DNA of 64,000 nucleotides. It comes from Mucilaginibacter flavidus. Lineage in GTDB: Bacteria > Bacteroidota > Bacteroidia > Sphingobacteriales > Sphingobacteriaceae. Below, one piece after another: positions 17,464 to 25,898 of the stretch. Where the stretch lies: assembly GCF_024055575.1 (NCBI RefSeq), contig NZ_JAMXOE010000028.1, positions 1 through 64,000 on the forward strand, read 5' to 3'. Each line of letters begins with the position of its first letter. The stretch's first letter is position 1. The notes beneath the pieces are model-generated. The model was not told where the DNA came from, made no database searches, and worked only from the letters and a program-made list of their open reading frames with translations. Made by a program: the position numbers and the translations under genes.

Positions 17464-17784
17464 TTATGCCTGCCCCTGGTGGTATTTATAATGCAATTGT
17501 TTCAGGGTCTCCTCAGATGCCTCATCGGTTGAAATGCCATAGCCTGATACAAATATCCCCTTTACACCTGCGGGAGATGCCAGCGCATAAACTGTAGCTT
17601 CATCGCCGGGATCCGACGCACCTTCGTAGCGGTATAGATCAACTATTTCAAATTCATCGGCAGGGTATTGCTGTTCGCCCGCTACAAAATGATTTTCCTT
17701 TAAATTTAAATCGAGCGTGAAGCCTTGTTTTTTAAGCTCGTCGATAGCTTCGGTAACGGTGGCGTAATGGAATTTTTGTTTCAT
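17464..17784 (-). CDS. Small conserved protein at the end of the NAD salvage operon
   Basis: This is a 106-aa soluble acidic protein with no signal peptide. The N-terminal half looks like a helix followed by beta strands (TVTEAIDELKKQGFTLDLNL), then a segment with FEIVDLYRYEGASDPGDEATVYAL. I know similar small Bacteroidota proteins that are labelled phosphoribosylpyrophosphate synthetase in databases, apparently because of their location; no PRPP-binding motif is visible here. It follows prs by 60 bp on the same strand and is probably the last gene of the NAD operon. No function is assigned. Confidence 0.75.
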   Translation of the reverse strand: MKQKFHYATVTEAIDELKKQGFTLDLNLKENHFVAGEQQYPADEFEIVDLYRYEGASDPGDEATVYALASPAGVKGIFVSGYGISTDEASEETLKQLHYKYHQGQA

Positions 17785-17844
17785 GGCGGTAAGTTTTGAT
17801 GCGTTGTAAAATTAAGCATAAATTTTTACCGCTGCTTATTATTG

Positions 17845-18756
17845 TCAGCCAAGTGTTTCGCATATCAGCTTGTCTAAACTTCTCACGTCAACAAAATCAT
17901 CCCCATTCAGGGAACCTGCGTTTACATGCGAATCGGTACAAATAAGCTTTTTAATGACACCGCAGTTTTTTAATTTTTGCAACCCGTCGTTTACAAATAA
18001 GCCGTGTGTTGTTATTACAAAAATATCGGCGGCTCCGGCGGCTTTATAAGTTTTAGCTGCATTGATTATGCTGCCGCCCGAGCGTATCATATCATCGTAT
18101 ATTATTACTGTTTTGCCGGCTACATCTGCATTTATCGCGCTAACTTCAGTCTGATCGCCTTTTAACCGCCGTTTTAGTATAAACGCTGCATTTACCCCCA
18201 GTTCATTGGCTAATGATTCAACCCATTTCGCCCTGCCCGCATCGGTACTGGCCATCACAAAATTATCGCCACCATACTGTAGCGCGGCTTGTATAACAAT
18301 GCTTTTGCAATAAATATGAACGGGATAAAGTCCGTTTTCAAAGTAGTAAGGAATACCTTCGGAATGAATATCGAAAAGGTAAACGCGGTTGCCCCTGTTG
18401 CTGCGTGGTATGGCCGATAGCAGCATTGCCCTGGCCTTCGCGGTAACAATTTCGCCCGGTAAAACGGCCCTTTCCATTGTGGAGTAGCCGAAATATGGAA
18501 TAACGAGTGACAGTGAACCTGCGCCGTAGCTAACCAATGATGATGCTAGGTCAAACAGCTCGAGCGTCGACTCATCGTTCACGGTTCCGCCGATAATCAC
18601 CACATCCCGGTTGTTAACATTGGTAAGGATACGCTGGTAGCGTTCGCCATCGGTAAAATTATCCGTTTCAAGCAGACCTTGTTCAAACTGCCCGCAGGCC
18701 ATAACTTTTTCGGCCAGGTATTTATATTGTTTTATGTTGAAGAGTATTTTTTTCAT
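17845..18756 (-). CDS. prs: Divergent ribose-phosphate pyrophosphokinase
   Basis: PRPP synthetase makes PRPP from ribose 5-phosphate and ATP. The PRPP-binding loop VIIYDDMIRSGGSI (about residue 212) is clear. The region DIHSEGIPYYFE replaces the canonical DLHADQIQGFF, and the protein is somewhat shorter (303 aa) than housekeeping Prs. It therefore looks like a second, pathway-dedicated paralogue. It starts 8 bp after the NAMPT stop, so it likely feeds PRPP to that enzyme. Confidence 0.87.
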   Translation of the reverse strand: MKKILFNIKQYKYLAEKVMACGQFEQGLLETDNFTDGERYQRILTNVNNRDVVIIGGTVNDESTLELFDLASSLVSYGAGSLSLVIPYFGYSTMERAVLPGEIVTAKARAMLLSAIPRSNRGNRVYLFDIHSEGIPYYFENGLYPVHIYCKSIVIQAALQYGGDNFVMASTDAGRAKWVESLANELGVNAAFILKRRLKGDQTEVSAINADVAGKTVIIYDDMIRSGGSIINAAKTYKAAGAADIFVITTHGLFVNDGLQKLKNCGVIKKLICTDSHVNAGSLNGDDFVDVRSLDKLICETLG

Positions 18757-18764
18757 ACAGAATG

Positions 18765-20180
18765 TTACCTGTTTAAATTGGCCTTCACCTCTTCAAACGT
18801 TAATTGTTTCACTATTTCGCCATTTTCAAAAACCGTATGCAGTTCATCCGCTAAATTTTCATTGCCGGCTTCCGTAACAGTAGTAAAATCACCGTTAATT
18901 TTAACCAGCTTTAAACGGCCGCTTTTGCTCTTTTTGAAACTGGAGGTAATATCGCCATTTACGTTCATTTCGGTTGGGCTTTTTGATACATTTACCTCTA
19001 TGCCGTTTATTACGGCGCTGCTGCATTTTAACGCGAAACGCTGCGTATCCCTGTCGACTTTTTGTAATAGCGCCCCGCCCATCCCCAGTACCAGATTTTC
19101 GGCGCTGATGCTGGCTTGTTTAAGTGCGGCGTAAATTATTTTTATGGATTCATAATTTACACCATCGCCTTGTATCACCCTTAATTGGGGCGGCAAAACT
19201 TTGTATCCTTTTGAGTTTACTATATAACCGAATTTATTAAAAAGTATTTCGAATATTGCCAGGAGCGTCATTACCGGGTCACCGCTATCCGGGCGGATAA
19301 CAAGTGTGCCGTCCCTTTTTAGTATCTCTTCTTTAAGGTCTTCACCCCAATACTCTTCACACGCCCTGAAAATATTGTAACTGTCGCTCACGCAGGCTAT
19401 AATGCCGGTTGGGAAAGTCTTTAATACATGTTTAAATACTTCCAACTCACCCTCCTTACCCAATAAGGTGCAAATGCTATGCTCGGTGGCGGGTATACTC
19501 AGCCCGTATACTTTTTGAGCATCATAATAATTGATTGCCATTGCTGATCCTGCCAAATTATCGCTGCCGTTAAAATTTAACAAGTGTGCTGCACCGCCAA
19601 TTTTGGCGCTTTCAACACTGCTAACCCCACGAAAACCGAAATCGTTAAGCACAAAATCGATCCCGGCCTCGGCCCCGTCAGTGGCAGTTTCTGCATAATA
19701 GCCGGTAACTAATTTTTTTACCTGGTTGCTTAATGTTGCTACGGTGCAGGGGTACCAAACCTGCATCAGCAGGGTTTCTAAAAAATTAGTCAACCAATAG
19801 CATTCCGGATCGGTGTTTTCAATAGTCATTAACACGTTGCCAAAGGGCACCCGGGTGCCTTCAGCTACTGCCTTAATTTTAACCGGCAGCCTGCCCTTGT
19901 ACTTATCCAGGATGTATTGGAATTTACTTTTATCAAAAACATCGTTGCGACCAAAAACCTGTAATAAGAAACCTTCAGCCTCATCGAGGTCGGCCTGGGT
20001 AAAAGCTTCGCCGGCCAGGTATTCTTTCAAGAAATATTGCAGGCCAAAAAATACGGTTTCGTCAAACATACCGCCCCGGCTCTCCAAATAGCTGTATATT
20101 TCTGTGGTGCCCGGGTAATATAGTTTATGATGAGCATATTTATAAGCATCGGCCAGCAGGACCAAATTTTCGCGTTTCAT
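18765..20180 (-). CDS. nadV: Nicotinamide phosphoribosyltransferase (NAMPT/NadV)
   Basis: This enzyme converts nicotinamide plus PRPP to NMN. Typical features are the N-terminal DAYKYAHHKLYYPGTTEIYSY, the FLETLLMQVWYPCTVAT segment, NDFGFRGVSS, and the phosphate-binding stretch LVIRPDSGDP with VIQGDGVN downstream. The length (471 aa) fits NAMPT rather than the shorter bacterial nicotinate PRTases. It lies 4 bp from the nadM-nudix stop and 8 bp before prs, in a tight operon that contains both the PRPP supplier and the next enzyme of the pathway. Confidence 0.92.
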   Translation of the reverse strand: MKRENLVLLADAYKYAHHKLYYPGTTEIYSYLESRGGMFDETVFFGLQYFLKEYLAGEAFTQADLDEAEGFLLQVFGRNDVFDKSKFQYILDKYKGRLPVKIKAVAEGTRVPFGNVLMTIENTDPECYWLTNFLETLLMQVWYPCTVATLSNQVKKLVTGYYAETATDGAEAGIDFVLNDFGFRGVSSVESAKIGGAAHLLNFNGSDNLAGSAMAINYYDAQKVYGLSIPATEHSICTLLGKEGELEVFKHVLKTFPTGIIACVSDSYNIFRACEEYWGEDLKEEILKRDGTLVIRPDSGDPVMTLLAIFEILFNKFGYIVNSKGYKVLPPQLRVIQGDGVNYESIKIIYAALKQASISAENLVLGMGGALLQKVDRDTQRFALKCSSAVINGIEVNVSKSPTEMNVNGDITSSFKKSKSGRLKLVKINGDFTTVTEAGNENLADELHTVFENGEIVKQLTFEEVKANLNR

Positions 20181-20184
20181 AGTT

Positions 20185-21078
20185 TTACTTTAAGTATTTT
20201 TCAATTAATAAATTAAATAGCCCGGCATGCTCATCGCTAACTAGCCCTTTATTTATCATTTCAGTGAGGTCATGCAATGTAAACCAGGCAAGTTCGGCAA
20301 TATCATCCTGTGCAACAGGTTCGCCGTTTATATAGTCACAGCTAAACAACAAGGTAATAATTTTGTCTGCCTCATTTCGATAGCGCCAGTCGTTAATTTT
20401 AGCCGATGTTTCATAAACCATTCCGGTAGTTTCCAACTCACCACATTCTTCCATAAGCTCGCGTTTGGCAGCACTTTCATAATCTGCATCTTCGGGATCG
20501 GCAAAACCGCCAACGAGGCGCCATTTATTATTGATAGCTTTTTTACCTAATAATATTTCTGTTTTTTCATTCCTGAAAAGCGCGATATCAACGGTGGGGT
20601 ATACTTTGGTATACTGGTTATATAATGCATATAAAATCCCGGCCCTAAAGTCGGTTGAGTCGAACACTTTATCGGCATATTGCTTGCGTAATTCGGTTGC
20701 GTTATAATCACCATGATTCGGTAACTCTATCGTTTCAAACTTACCTTGATAATAAGGGATAAAGCTATCCCGGCTGCCATATAAGCTAAATTGCTCGTTG
20801 GGAAAAACGCCCTTTAATAAGTTGTCTAAATTCTCCGACCATATTTTGTCGCTTGGATGGTCGCTCACCGGCAAAACAATAATTTCAGGATAACTTGCCT
20901 TTATCATTTTTTCGCGGGTATAATAATCGTATGGGTTTTTCCGGCTGCCGGTAATGGGGCTAACGCCCAACAATATAATTACTCTTGAGTGGGTCTCTTT
21001 TACCTGGCTTATTAAACTTTTATGCCCCTCGTGCAGGTAAGGTGTCTGGAAGCGGGCGATAACAACTGCGGTTTTCAA
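20185..21078 (-). CDS. nadM: Bifunctional NMN adenylyltransferase / Nudix hydrolase
   Basis: The N-terminal domain (about 1-165) is a NadM-type nucleotidyltransferase: VVIARFQTPYLHEGHKSLIS contains the nucleotide-binding HxGH motif, and GSRKNPYDYYTREKMI follows. The C-terminal domain (about 175-297) is a Nudix hydrolase with the box GGFADPEDADYESAAKRELM and EECGELE, probably acting on ADP-ribose. The pair makes NAD from NMN and clears NAD breakdown products. It is the first gene of the operon behind the promoter/dyad at 21094-21131. Confidence 0.93.
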   Translation of the reverse strand: MKTAVVIARFQTPYLHEGHKSLISQVKETHSRVIILLGVSPITGSRKNPYDYYTREKMIKASYPEIIVLPVSDHPSDKIWSENLDNLLKGVFPNEQFSLYGSRDSFIPYYQGKFETIELPNHGDYNATELRKQYADKVFDSTDFRAGILYALYNQYTKVYPTVDIALFRNEKTEILLGKKAINNKWRLVGGFADPEDADYESAAKRELMEECGELETTGMVYETSAKINDWRYRNEADKIITLLFSCDYINGEPVAQDDIAELAWFTLHDLTEMINKGLVSDEHAGLFNLLIEKYLK

Positions 21079-21093
21079 AATAATTTGTGTTAA

Positions 21094-21131
21094 TTATACG
21101 CAAATATAAATATGTGTCTTTAATACGCAAA
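21094..21131 (-). promoter_or_regulatory. Promoter with overlapping dyad and direct repeats in front of the NAD operon
   Basis: On the minus strand, TTTG (21128-21131) and TATATTTG (21101-21108) are separated by 19 bp, an excellent Bacteroidota -33/-7 pair. The predicted start of transcription is near 21094-21096, about 16 nt before the nadM ATG. The same DNA holds an imperfect dyad (21094-21123; 9 of 13 positions match between the arms) and a direct repeat of ATACGCAAAT (21096 and 21123). This is the expected place for an NrtR operator; the exact motif is inference. Confidence 0.65.
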
Positions 21132-21152
21132 TTATTTTTTACTTTTTTTAAA

Positions 21153-21839
21153 TTAAATTTCAAAATTGATGCCCTGCTTTTTGAGCTGGAAATATTTGGC
21201 TTCGTTAAAACAGAATAAATTGCCTGGTCGGCCGGCGCCGTCGAGCTGCTGTTTTTCGTTAGTTTCCTCCAGGAAACCGAACTTCAATACTTTCTTTTTA
21301 AAGTTGCGGCGATCTATTTCCCTGTCCAGCACAGCTGTATAGAGTTTTTCGAGTTCTGAGAATGGAAATTTTTCATCAAGCAATTCAAAGCCTACTGGTT
21401 CGTAAAGAATTTTGTTTTTTAACCGCTCGTGCGCAAGTGCTATAATTTCATGGTGGTCAAAAGCCAGGGTCGGGATTTTTTTTATATTAAACCAGGCTAC
21501 ATCGACAGCATCGGTGTCTGCCTGTAAATGAAACGCCCCGGGCTTTACAAGGCCGTAATAGGTTACGGAAACAACACGGTTGCGTGGGTCGCGACCGGGC
21601 TTTCCAAAGCTATAAAGCTGTTCAAGATAATTTATGTTGACGCCCGTCTCTTCTGTTAACTCTCTTTGAACTGCATCTTCGAGCGATTCGTCGTTACCCA
21701 CTAACCCACCGGGCAGTGCCCAGCTATTTTTATAGGGATCGATATTTCGTTTAATAAGCAAAACCGACAGTCCTTCCTTCGAAGTGTATCCAAATACAAC
21801 AGCGTCGACGGCTACTTTGATATTTTGAGAAACAGGCAT
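21153..21839 (-). CDS. nrtR: NrtR-type Nudix-related transcriptional regulator of NAD metabolism
   Basis: NrtR proteins combine a Nudix-like ligand domain (senses ADP-ribose) with a C-terminal winged helix. Here the Nudix domain spans about residues 8-140 with an intact-looking box, GGLVGNDESLEDAVQREL followed by TEETGV. The C-terminal part (about 150-228; ELEKLYTAVLDREIDRRNFKKKVL) is the winged-helix region. I start at the ATG at 21839; the frame is open another 350 bp but the extension shows no homology. It lies just upstream of and in the same direction as the NAD salvage genes, so it is the obvious regulator of 17464-21078. Confidence 0.85.
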   Translation of the reverse strand: MPVSQNIKVAVDAVVFGYTSKEGLSVLLIKRNIDPYKNSWALPGGLVGNDESLEDAVQRELTEETGVNINYLEQLYSFGKPGRDPRNRVVSVTYYGLVKPGAFHLQADTDAVDVAWFNIKKIPTLAFDHHEIIALAHERLKNKILYEPVGFELLDEKFPFSELEKLYTAVLDREIDRRNFKKKVLKFGFLEETNEKQQLDGAGRPGNLFCFNEAKYFQLKKQGINFEI

Positions 21840-21844
21840 ATGCA

Positions 21845-21852
21845 CAAAGGTA
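21845..21852 (-). promoter_or_regulatory. Predicted -7 box of nrtR
   Basis: Minus-strand TACCTTTG is an exact TAnnTTTG match, five bases before the chosen ATG (21839). It supports that start and predicts a leaderless nrtR mRNA. Confidence 0.5.
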
Positions 21853-22052
21853 TTAAATACGGGGAAATTTGTTTTGTCATTAACCTGCAGATAAATATGG
21901 ACTCCCAAGAATGATAAAGCGGTTTTTGGTGCATGGCATAGGATTCCTGTTTTGCTGTCGCGATGGTGTCGTTGTAAAAAAATGCTATATTCCCTTCGGC
22001 AAAAAACAAATGAAAATATACCGGGTTTAAAATTAAGCACAACCAGTTTATT

Positions 22053-23372
22053 ATGAACATTAAGCGCGGAGTAGTGATAGCGGCCATAGCAGTTATGGTA
22101 ACAGCCGGCTGCACCTTCAATAAGCCTGACCCCACGAAAGCGGATAATGTAGTTACCGATGCCAAACAGCAGGTTAAACTGCCGCCGCCGTACCAAACAA
22201 AATCCACCCGGAATTTTTGCGAGGTTATTGGCTGGCCGAAGGGCAAAACGCCAGTTGCGCCCGCAGGGTTTAAGGTAAATTTATTTGCAGATGGACTGGA
22301 TAACCCGAGGAATATTTTGGTCGCAGCCAATGGCGACATTTTTGTGTCTGAAGCCAATACCGAAATATCGGGTATTAAACGCGTAGGAGCCAACATTATC
22401 GGTGCAAGCGCATCGCAAAACTTTAACAAAAGCGCTAATCGTATTACTTTGCTGCGCGATACCAATGGCGATGGAACCGCAGATATTAAAAGCGTCTTTT
22501 TAAGCGGTCTAAACCAACCATACGGCATGCTGATTTTATACAATTGGTTTTACGTAGCCAACACCGATGCGTTATGGCGATATCCTTATAAAGCTGGTCA
22601 AACCCAAATAACCGGTGTCGGCCAAAAGCTGATGGATTTGCCTGCGGGAGGGTATAATAATCACTGGACGCGCAATTTAAGGGCAAGTAAAGATGGTAGT
22701 AAAATATACATCTCAGTAGGCTCGGGCACCAACGATGCTGAACATGGCACGGAGGTAGAGGCCCGCCGTGCAGACATTTTGGAAGTTGACCCGGAAGGCA
22801 AGCGCGAACGTATTTATGCCAGTGGTCTGCGCAACCCTGCGGGGATAGATTTTGAACCGCAAACCCAAGTTTTATTTACAACGGTAAACGAGCGCGATGA
22901 TTTAGGCGATAACCTGGTACCCGATTATCTGACCAGCGTAAAACAAGGCTGCTTTTATGGCTGGCCATATGCTTATTTCGGCCAGCATGAGGACCCAAAC
23001 CATGCGGGCGAAAATCCGAAGATGGTAAAAAAATCTATCGTGCCTGATTTAGCGCTGGGCTCTCACACGGCATCGTTGGGTCTGGCATTTTACACCGGCA
23101 ACAAATTCCCGGCAAAATACCGGGGTGGTGCGTTTATTGGCCAGCATGGCTCGTGGAACAGTTCGAAAATAGTGGGTTATAAAGTGGTTTTCGCACCGTT
23201 TGTTGATGGTAAGCCGACCGGCGCCATCGAAGATTTCTTAACAGGCTTCATTGCCGACCAGGCCAGGGGGAAAGTTTATGGCCGCCCGGTGGGAATAGCA
23301 GTGTTGCCAGATGGATCAATATTAGTGGCTGATGATACCAGCAATAAAATTTGGCGGGTAGCGATGAAGTAG
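22053..23372 (+). CDS. PQQ-dependent sugar dehydrogenase family protein (sorbosone dehydrogenase type), lipoprotein
   Basis: This is a secreted beta-propeller oxidoreductase of the soluble glucose/sorbosone dehydrogenase family. It has lipobox TAGC with Cys about 19. Propeller-type motifs repeat through the protein: GLDNPRNILVAANGDIFVSEA, DTNGDGTADI, GLNQPYGMLIL, GLRNPAGIDFEP, RGGAFIGQHGSWNSS and GRPVGIAVLPDGSILVADD. The GLRNP and HGSWN regions are typical of the group that binds PQQ and calcium. Substrate is unknown and PQQ use is inferred from the family. It is divergent from nrtR and has its own spacer of 213 bp. Confidence 0.88.
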   Translation: MNIKRGVVIAAIAVMVTAGCTFNKPDPTKADNVVTDAKQQVKLPPPYQTKSTRNFCEVIGWPKGKTPVAPAGFKVNLFADGLDNPRNILVAANGDIFVSEANTEISGIKRVGANIIGASASQNFNKSANRITLLRDTNGDGTADIKSVFLSGLNQPYGMLILYNWFYVANTDALWRYPYKAGQTQITGVGQKLMDLPAGGYNNHWTRNLRASKDGSKIYISVGSGTNDAEHGTEVEARRADILEVDPEGKRERIYASGLRNPAGIDFEPQTQVLFTTVNERDDLGDNLVPDYLTSVKQGCFYGWPYAYFGQHEDPNHAGENPKMVKKSIVPDLALGSHTASLGLAFYTGNKFPAKYRGGAFIGQHGSWNSSKIVGYKVVFAPFVDGKPTGAIEDFLTGFIADQARGKVYGRPVGIAVLPDGSILVADDTSNKIWRVAMK

Positions 23373-23466
23373 GGGCGAATTGCATTCGCCCTCGCCAGCC
23401 GATAATAAATACAATTATTATTGATCCGCAAATTCGCTAGTCTGAATTTGACATAAGTCTGCCCGT

Positions 23467-23515
23467 AAAGCGTTCCATTTTTACACGCGGAACACCCGGA
23501 ACGCTGTGAAACACA
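23467..23515 (-). repeat. Dispersed GCGTTCC hairpin repeat, copy 1
   Basis: GCGTTCCATTTTTACACGCG and GGAACACCCGGAACGC, followed by TGTGAAACACACTG, match the copies at 41532, 50209 and 55848 (opposite orientation to the last two). The arms GCGTTCC and GGAACGC can pair. Confidence 0.75.
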
Positions 23516-23540
23516 CTGTCTCGGGTCTTATACAGGTATA

Positions 23541-23574
23541 GGTTTACAGTTTTACCCCTCCAAAACTGTAAACC
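23541..23574. terminator. Perfect 13-bp inverted repeat between convergent genes
   Basis: GGTTTACAGTTTT faces AAAACTGTAAACC around an 8-base loop (ACCCCTCC). It lies between the convergent sugar dehydrogenase and response regulator genes. It may stop transcription from both sides; an outer imperfect repeat (AGGTTTACA/TGTAAACCT) reaches to about 23603. Confidence 0.5.
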
Positions 23575-23624
23575 AAAAAGCGGACAAGACCATGTGTAAA
23601 CCTATTTCAGGACGATACAATAAT

Positions 23625-24305
23625 TCAAAATATCAATTTATAACCCACCCCCCGCATATTGATAATTTCAACCGCTGGATCATGTTGCAGGTGTTTGCGC
23701 AGTTTGGTTATAAAAACGTCCATAGTGCGGGTGTTGAAAAAGTTGTCATCGCCCCAAAGCTTTAGCAGCACGGCTTTACGGTCGAGCACCTCGTTTTTAT
23801 GTTGAATAAGAAGAGACAACAGCTCGTTTTCGCGGTGGGACAGTTTGGCGGATAATTGTCCGTTAAACCAAAGTTCCTGTTTGGCGGTGTAAAAAGTGTA
23901 CTGCCCAATGGCTACGCTGGCCGGGGCTGGGCTTGACGTTGAGCGGCGCAATAGCTCGTTCAGGCGTAGTATTAATTCCTCCAGACTGAAGGGTTTTTTA
24001 AGATAGTCGTTACCGCCGCTTTGGTAACCCTTTATTACATCCTCTGTTTGCGATTTTGCTGTCAAGAACAAAACCGGTAGCTGCTTATCTGTTTTACGCA
24101 GCTGTTCAACAAAGCTAAAGCCATCCATAAAAGGCATCATTACATCCACTATGCAAACATCGTATTCGCTTTTGCGGATGGCCTCCATGCCCAAAACACC
24201 GTTAGCCAGGTGGTTAACATTAAAGCCACGCGTTCGCATCGTTTCGCTTACAATTTTTGCAAGCTGCAATTCATCCTCCAACAACAGTACCCGTGCTTGC
24301 TTCAT
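23625..24305 (-). CDS. OmpR/PhoB-family response regulator
   Basis: The receiver domain (about 1-115) has acidic residues LLEDE, phosphoacceptor D54 in IVDVMMPFMDG and K in YLKKPF. The C-terminal winged helix (about 130-226) of the OmpR type contains LSHRENELLSLLIQHKNEV and a TKLRKHL recognition helix region with GVGYKL at the end. It overlaps the sensor kinase gene by 35 bp, so they form one unit. Likely DNA targets are discussed at the TTAAC array (25821-25855). Confidence 0.95.
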   Translation of the reverse strand: MKQARVLLLEDELQLAKIVSETMRTRGFNVNHLANGVLGMEAIRKSEYDVCIVDVMMPFMDGFSFVEQLRKTDKQLPVLFLTAKSQTEDVIKGYQSGGNDYLKKPFSLEELILRLNELLRRSTSSPAPASVAIGQYTFYTAKQELWFNGQLSAKLSHRENELLSLLIQHKNEVLDRKAVLLKLWGDDNFFNTRTMDVFITKLRKHLQHDPAVEIINMRGVGYKLIF

Positions 24306-25779
24306 GATAAATTAGAGGTATGCTGATAATAAATTCCGTTCCGTTGCCGGGATTGCTCATTAAAGTAAGAGTGCCGTAGTGCCGCTCAATAATGCTTTTG
24401 GCATAGTTTAGGCCCAGGCCATAACCTTTAACGTTATGGATATCGCCCGAGGGAACGCGGAAAAAGCGGTCGAACACTTTATCCTGGTATTGTTGCGGGA
24501 TGCCCGATCCGCTATCTGCAACCGATATGATAATATTGCCATTTTCCACCGATTGATTGATGTTGATTACCGAGCCGTTCCCGCTGTATTTTATGGCATT
24601 ATCAAGCAAATTGGCTATTGCATTTTTAAGCAGGGATTCATCTGCCATGGTCGTTAACTCTTTATCCGCAATTTCACAATTTATGCTGACTCCGGCAGCG
24701 TCTGACTGTGGTTTATAATCCGTTATTATTTTATTTATTACTTGGCCGGTGTTTACCGCAACCAAATTAAGGCTGACGTTTTCCTGTTCGGATATTACAT
24801 TCTTTAAAATCTGGTCAACAAGGTTAGCCAGGTTGCCTGCCTGTTGGCGTATAATGCCCACGTACTCGTCAGTCGAAACCTTGCTTAAATTAAAACCCTG
24901 TATCGCCTCGGCTGCTATATTAATAGTGGCTATGGGTGTTTTAAGCTCATGCGTCATGTTGTTTACAAAATCGTTTTTAAGCTCTGCCAGTTTTTGCTGC
25001 GATAGCAGGGTTTTAACGGTGTAGGCGTAGCAAAATATGGTGATGCCAATTAACAGGAAAGAAGAAACAAGCAGCCATTTCATCTCGCGTAAAAAAAATG
25101 AATCAGGGCTTTCAAAGCCGGCAAAAACCAGATCTTTTTGATGAGGCCTTTGCAGCCCGGCATTTATTGTACGGGTTAGAAATGAATTTTTGTTAGTTAG
25201 TTTGGCAGGGGCGATAACAAAAGGGGCATCAATCCCTTTTAACAGAAGCTCTTCTTTATAAAACCTATCCAGCGTGGCCCTATTGAGCCGGCTTTTATCA
25301 ACTACTTTTTGCAGGCTGTCGCCAAGCCTTTGGGTGTAAAAATATACTATCCCATCTTTTAAATGATGCCGGAGGGTGGAATCGCCCATGTGATTGATAA
25401 ATAGCTTTTTTGCTTCCGGGGTTACCTGGTGTAATTTCTCTTTAAAATCAGTTATCCCAAAATTTACTTCTCTATCTCCACCGGGGTATGGATGCGAGTC
25501 CTTCATGCGAAAAACAGTTGCGCTGTCCCTGTTTTGAACGTTACAGGTAATGGTAATGAATGCGGTATCCGCCAGCCAACCTTTAAACCGGGTTACTATC
25601 TTTTGCTCCCGTGCATCCATTTCCCGGTCAATAGCAACATTCAAAGCCTCGTTAATGTCATGCTTAAAAGCTATAACCGTACGGTTATAGTTCTGATAAT
25701 TCCAGTACAGCTGCAATCCGGTAATGCCGGTAACACATACCGACATTAGTATCAAAATCAACTTGATGCGTTTTTTCAC
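24271..25779 (-). CDS. Membrane sensor histidine kinase
   Basis: I place the start at GTG 25779, which gives a basic N-terminus and immediate transmembrane helix (KKRIKLILILMSVCVTGITG); the longer frame begins at another GTG inside the TTAAC array. A periplasmic sensor region of about 200 residues follows, then a second membrane helix (LLVSSFLLIGITIFCYAY), dimerisation box HELKTPIATINIAAE with the phospho-His, N box LLDNAIKYSG, and G boxes VADSGSGIP and GYGLGLNYAK. The ligand is unknown. It is transcribed with the overlapping response regulator gene and divergent from the TlpA-DUF3738 gene. Confidence 0.93.
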   Translation of the reverse strand: MKKRIKLILILMSVCVTGITGLQLYWNYQNYNRTVIAFKHDINEALNVAIDREMDAREQKIVTRFKGWLADTAFITITCNVQNRDSATVFRMKDSHPYPGGDREVNFGITDFKEKLHQVTPEAKKLFINHMGDSTLRHHLKDGIVYFYTQRLGDSLQKVVDKSRLNRATLDRFYKEELLLKGIDAPFVIAPAKLTNKNSFLTRTINAGLQRPHQKDLVFAGFESPDSFFLREMKWLLVSSFLLIGITIFCYAYTVKTLLSQQKLAELKNDFVNNMTHELKTPIATINIAAEAIQGFNLSKVSTDEYVGIIRQQAGNLANLVDQILKNVISEQENVSLNLVAVNTGQVINKIITDYKPQSDAAGVSINCEIADKELTTMADESLLKNAIANLLDNAIKYSGNGSVININQSVENGNIIISVADSGSGIPQQYQDKVFDRFFRVPSGDIHNVKGYGLGLNYAKSIIERHYGTLTLMSNPGNGTEFIISIPLIYHEASTGTVVGG

Positions 25780-25820
25780 TGCTATAAAAGTACCACCTGT
25801 TTGTTTTATTAACGAAAACG

Positions 25821-25855
25821 TTAACACTAATTAACTGTGCTTAACTCGCGTTAAC
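25821..25855. promoter_or_regulatory. Four TTAAC words at an exact 10-bp period: likely response regulator operator
   Basis: TTAAC begins at 25821, 25831, 25841 and 25851, one DNA helical turn apart, with another TTAAC at 25809. The array lies in the divergent space between the sensor kinase gene and the TlpA-DUF3738 gene. OmpR/PhoB-family regulators bind direct repeats at this kind of spacing, so the neighbouring regulator is the natural candidate (inference). Confidence 0.65.
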
Positions 25856-25898
25856 TTTTCTACCAGCATATTATACCGTTTTTTGAAAGAAAAACAAC

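Noticed and set aside
21840..22196. N-terminal extension of nrtR up to 22196
   Set aside because: It lacks homology, overlaps the divergent sugar dehydrogenase gene, and a -7 box lies just before the internal ATG at 21839.
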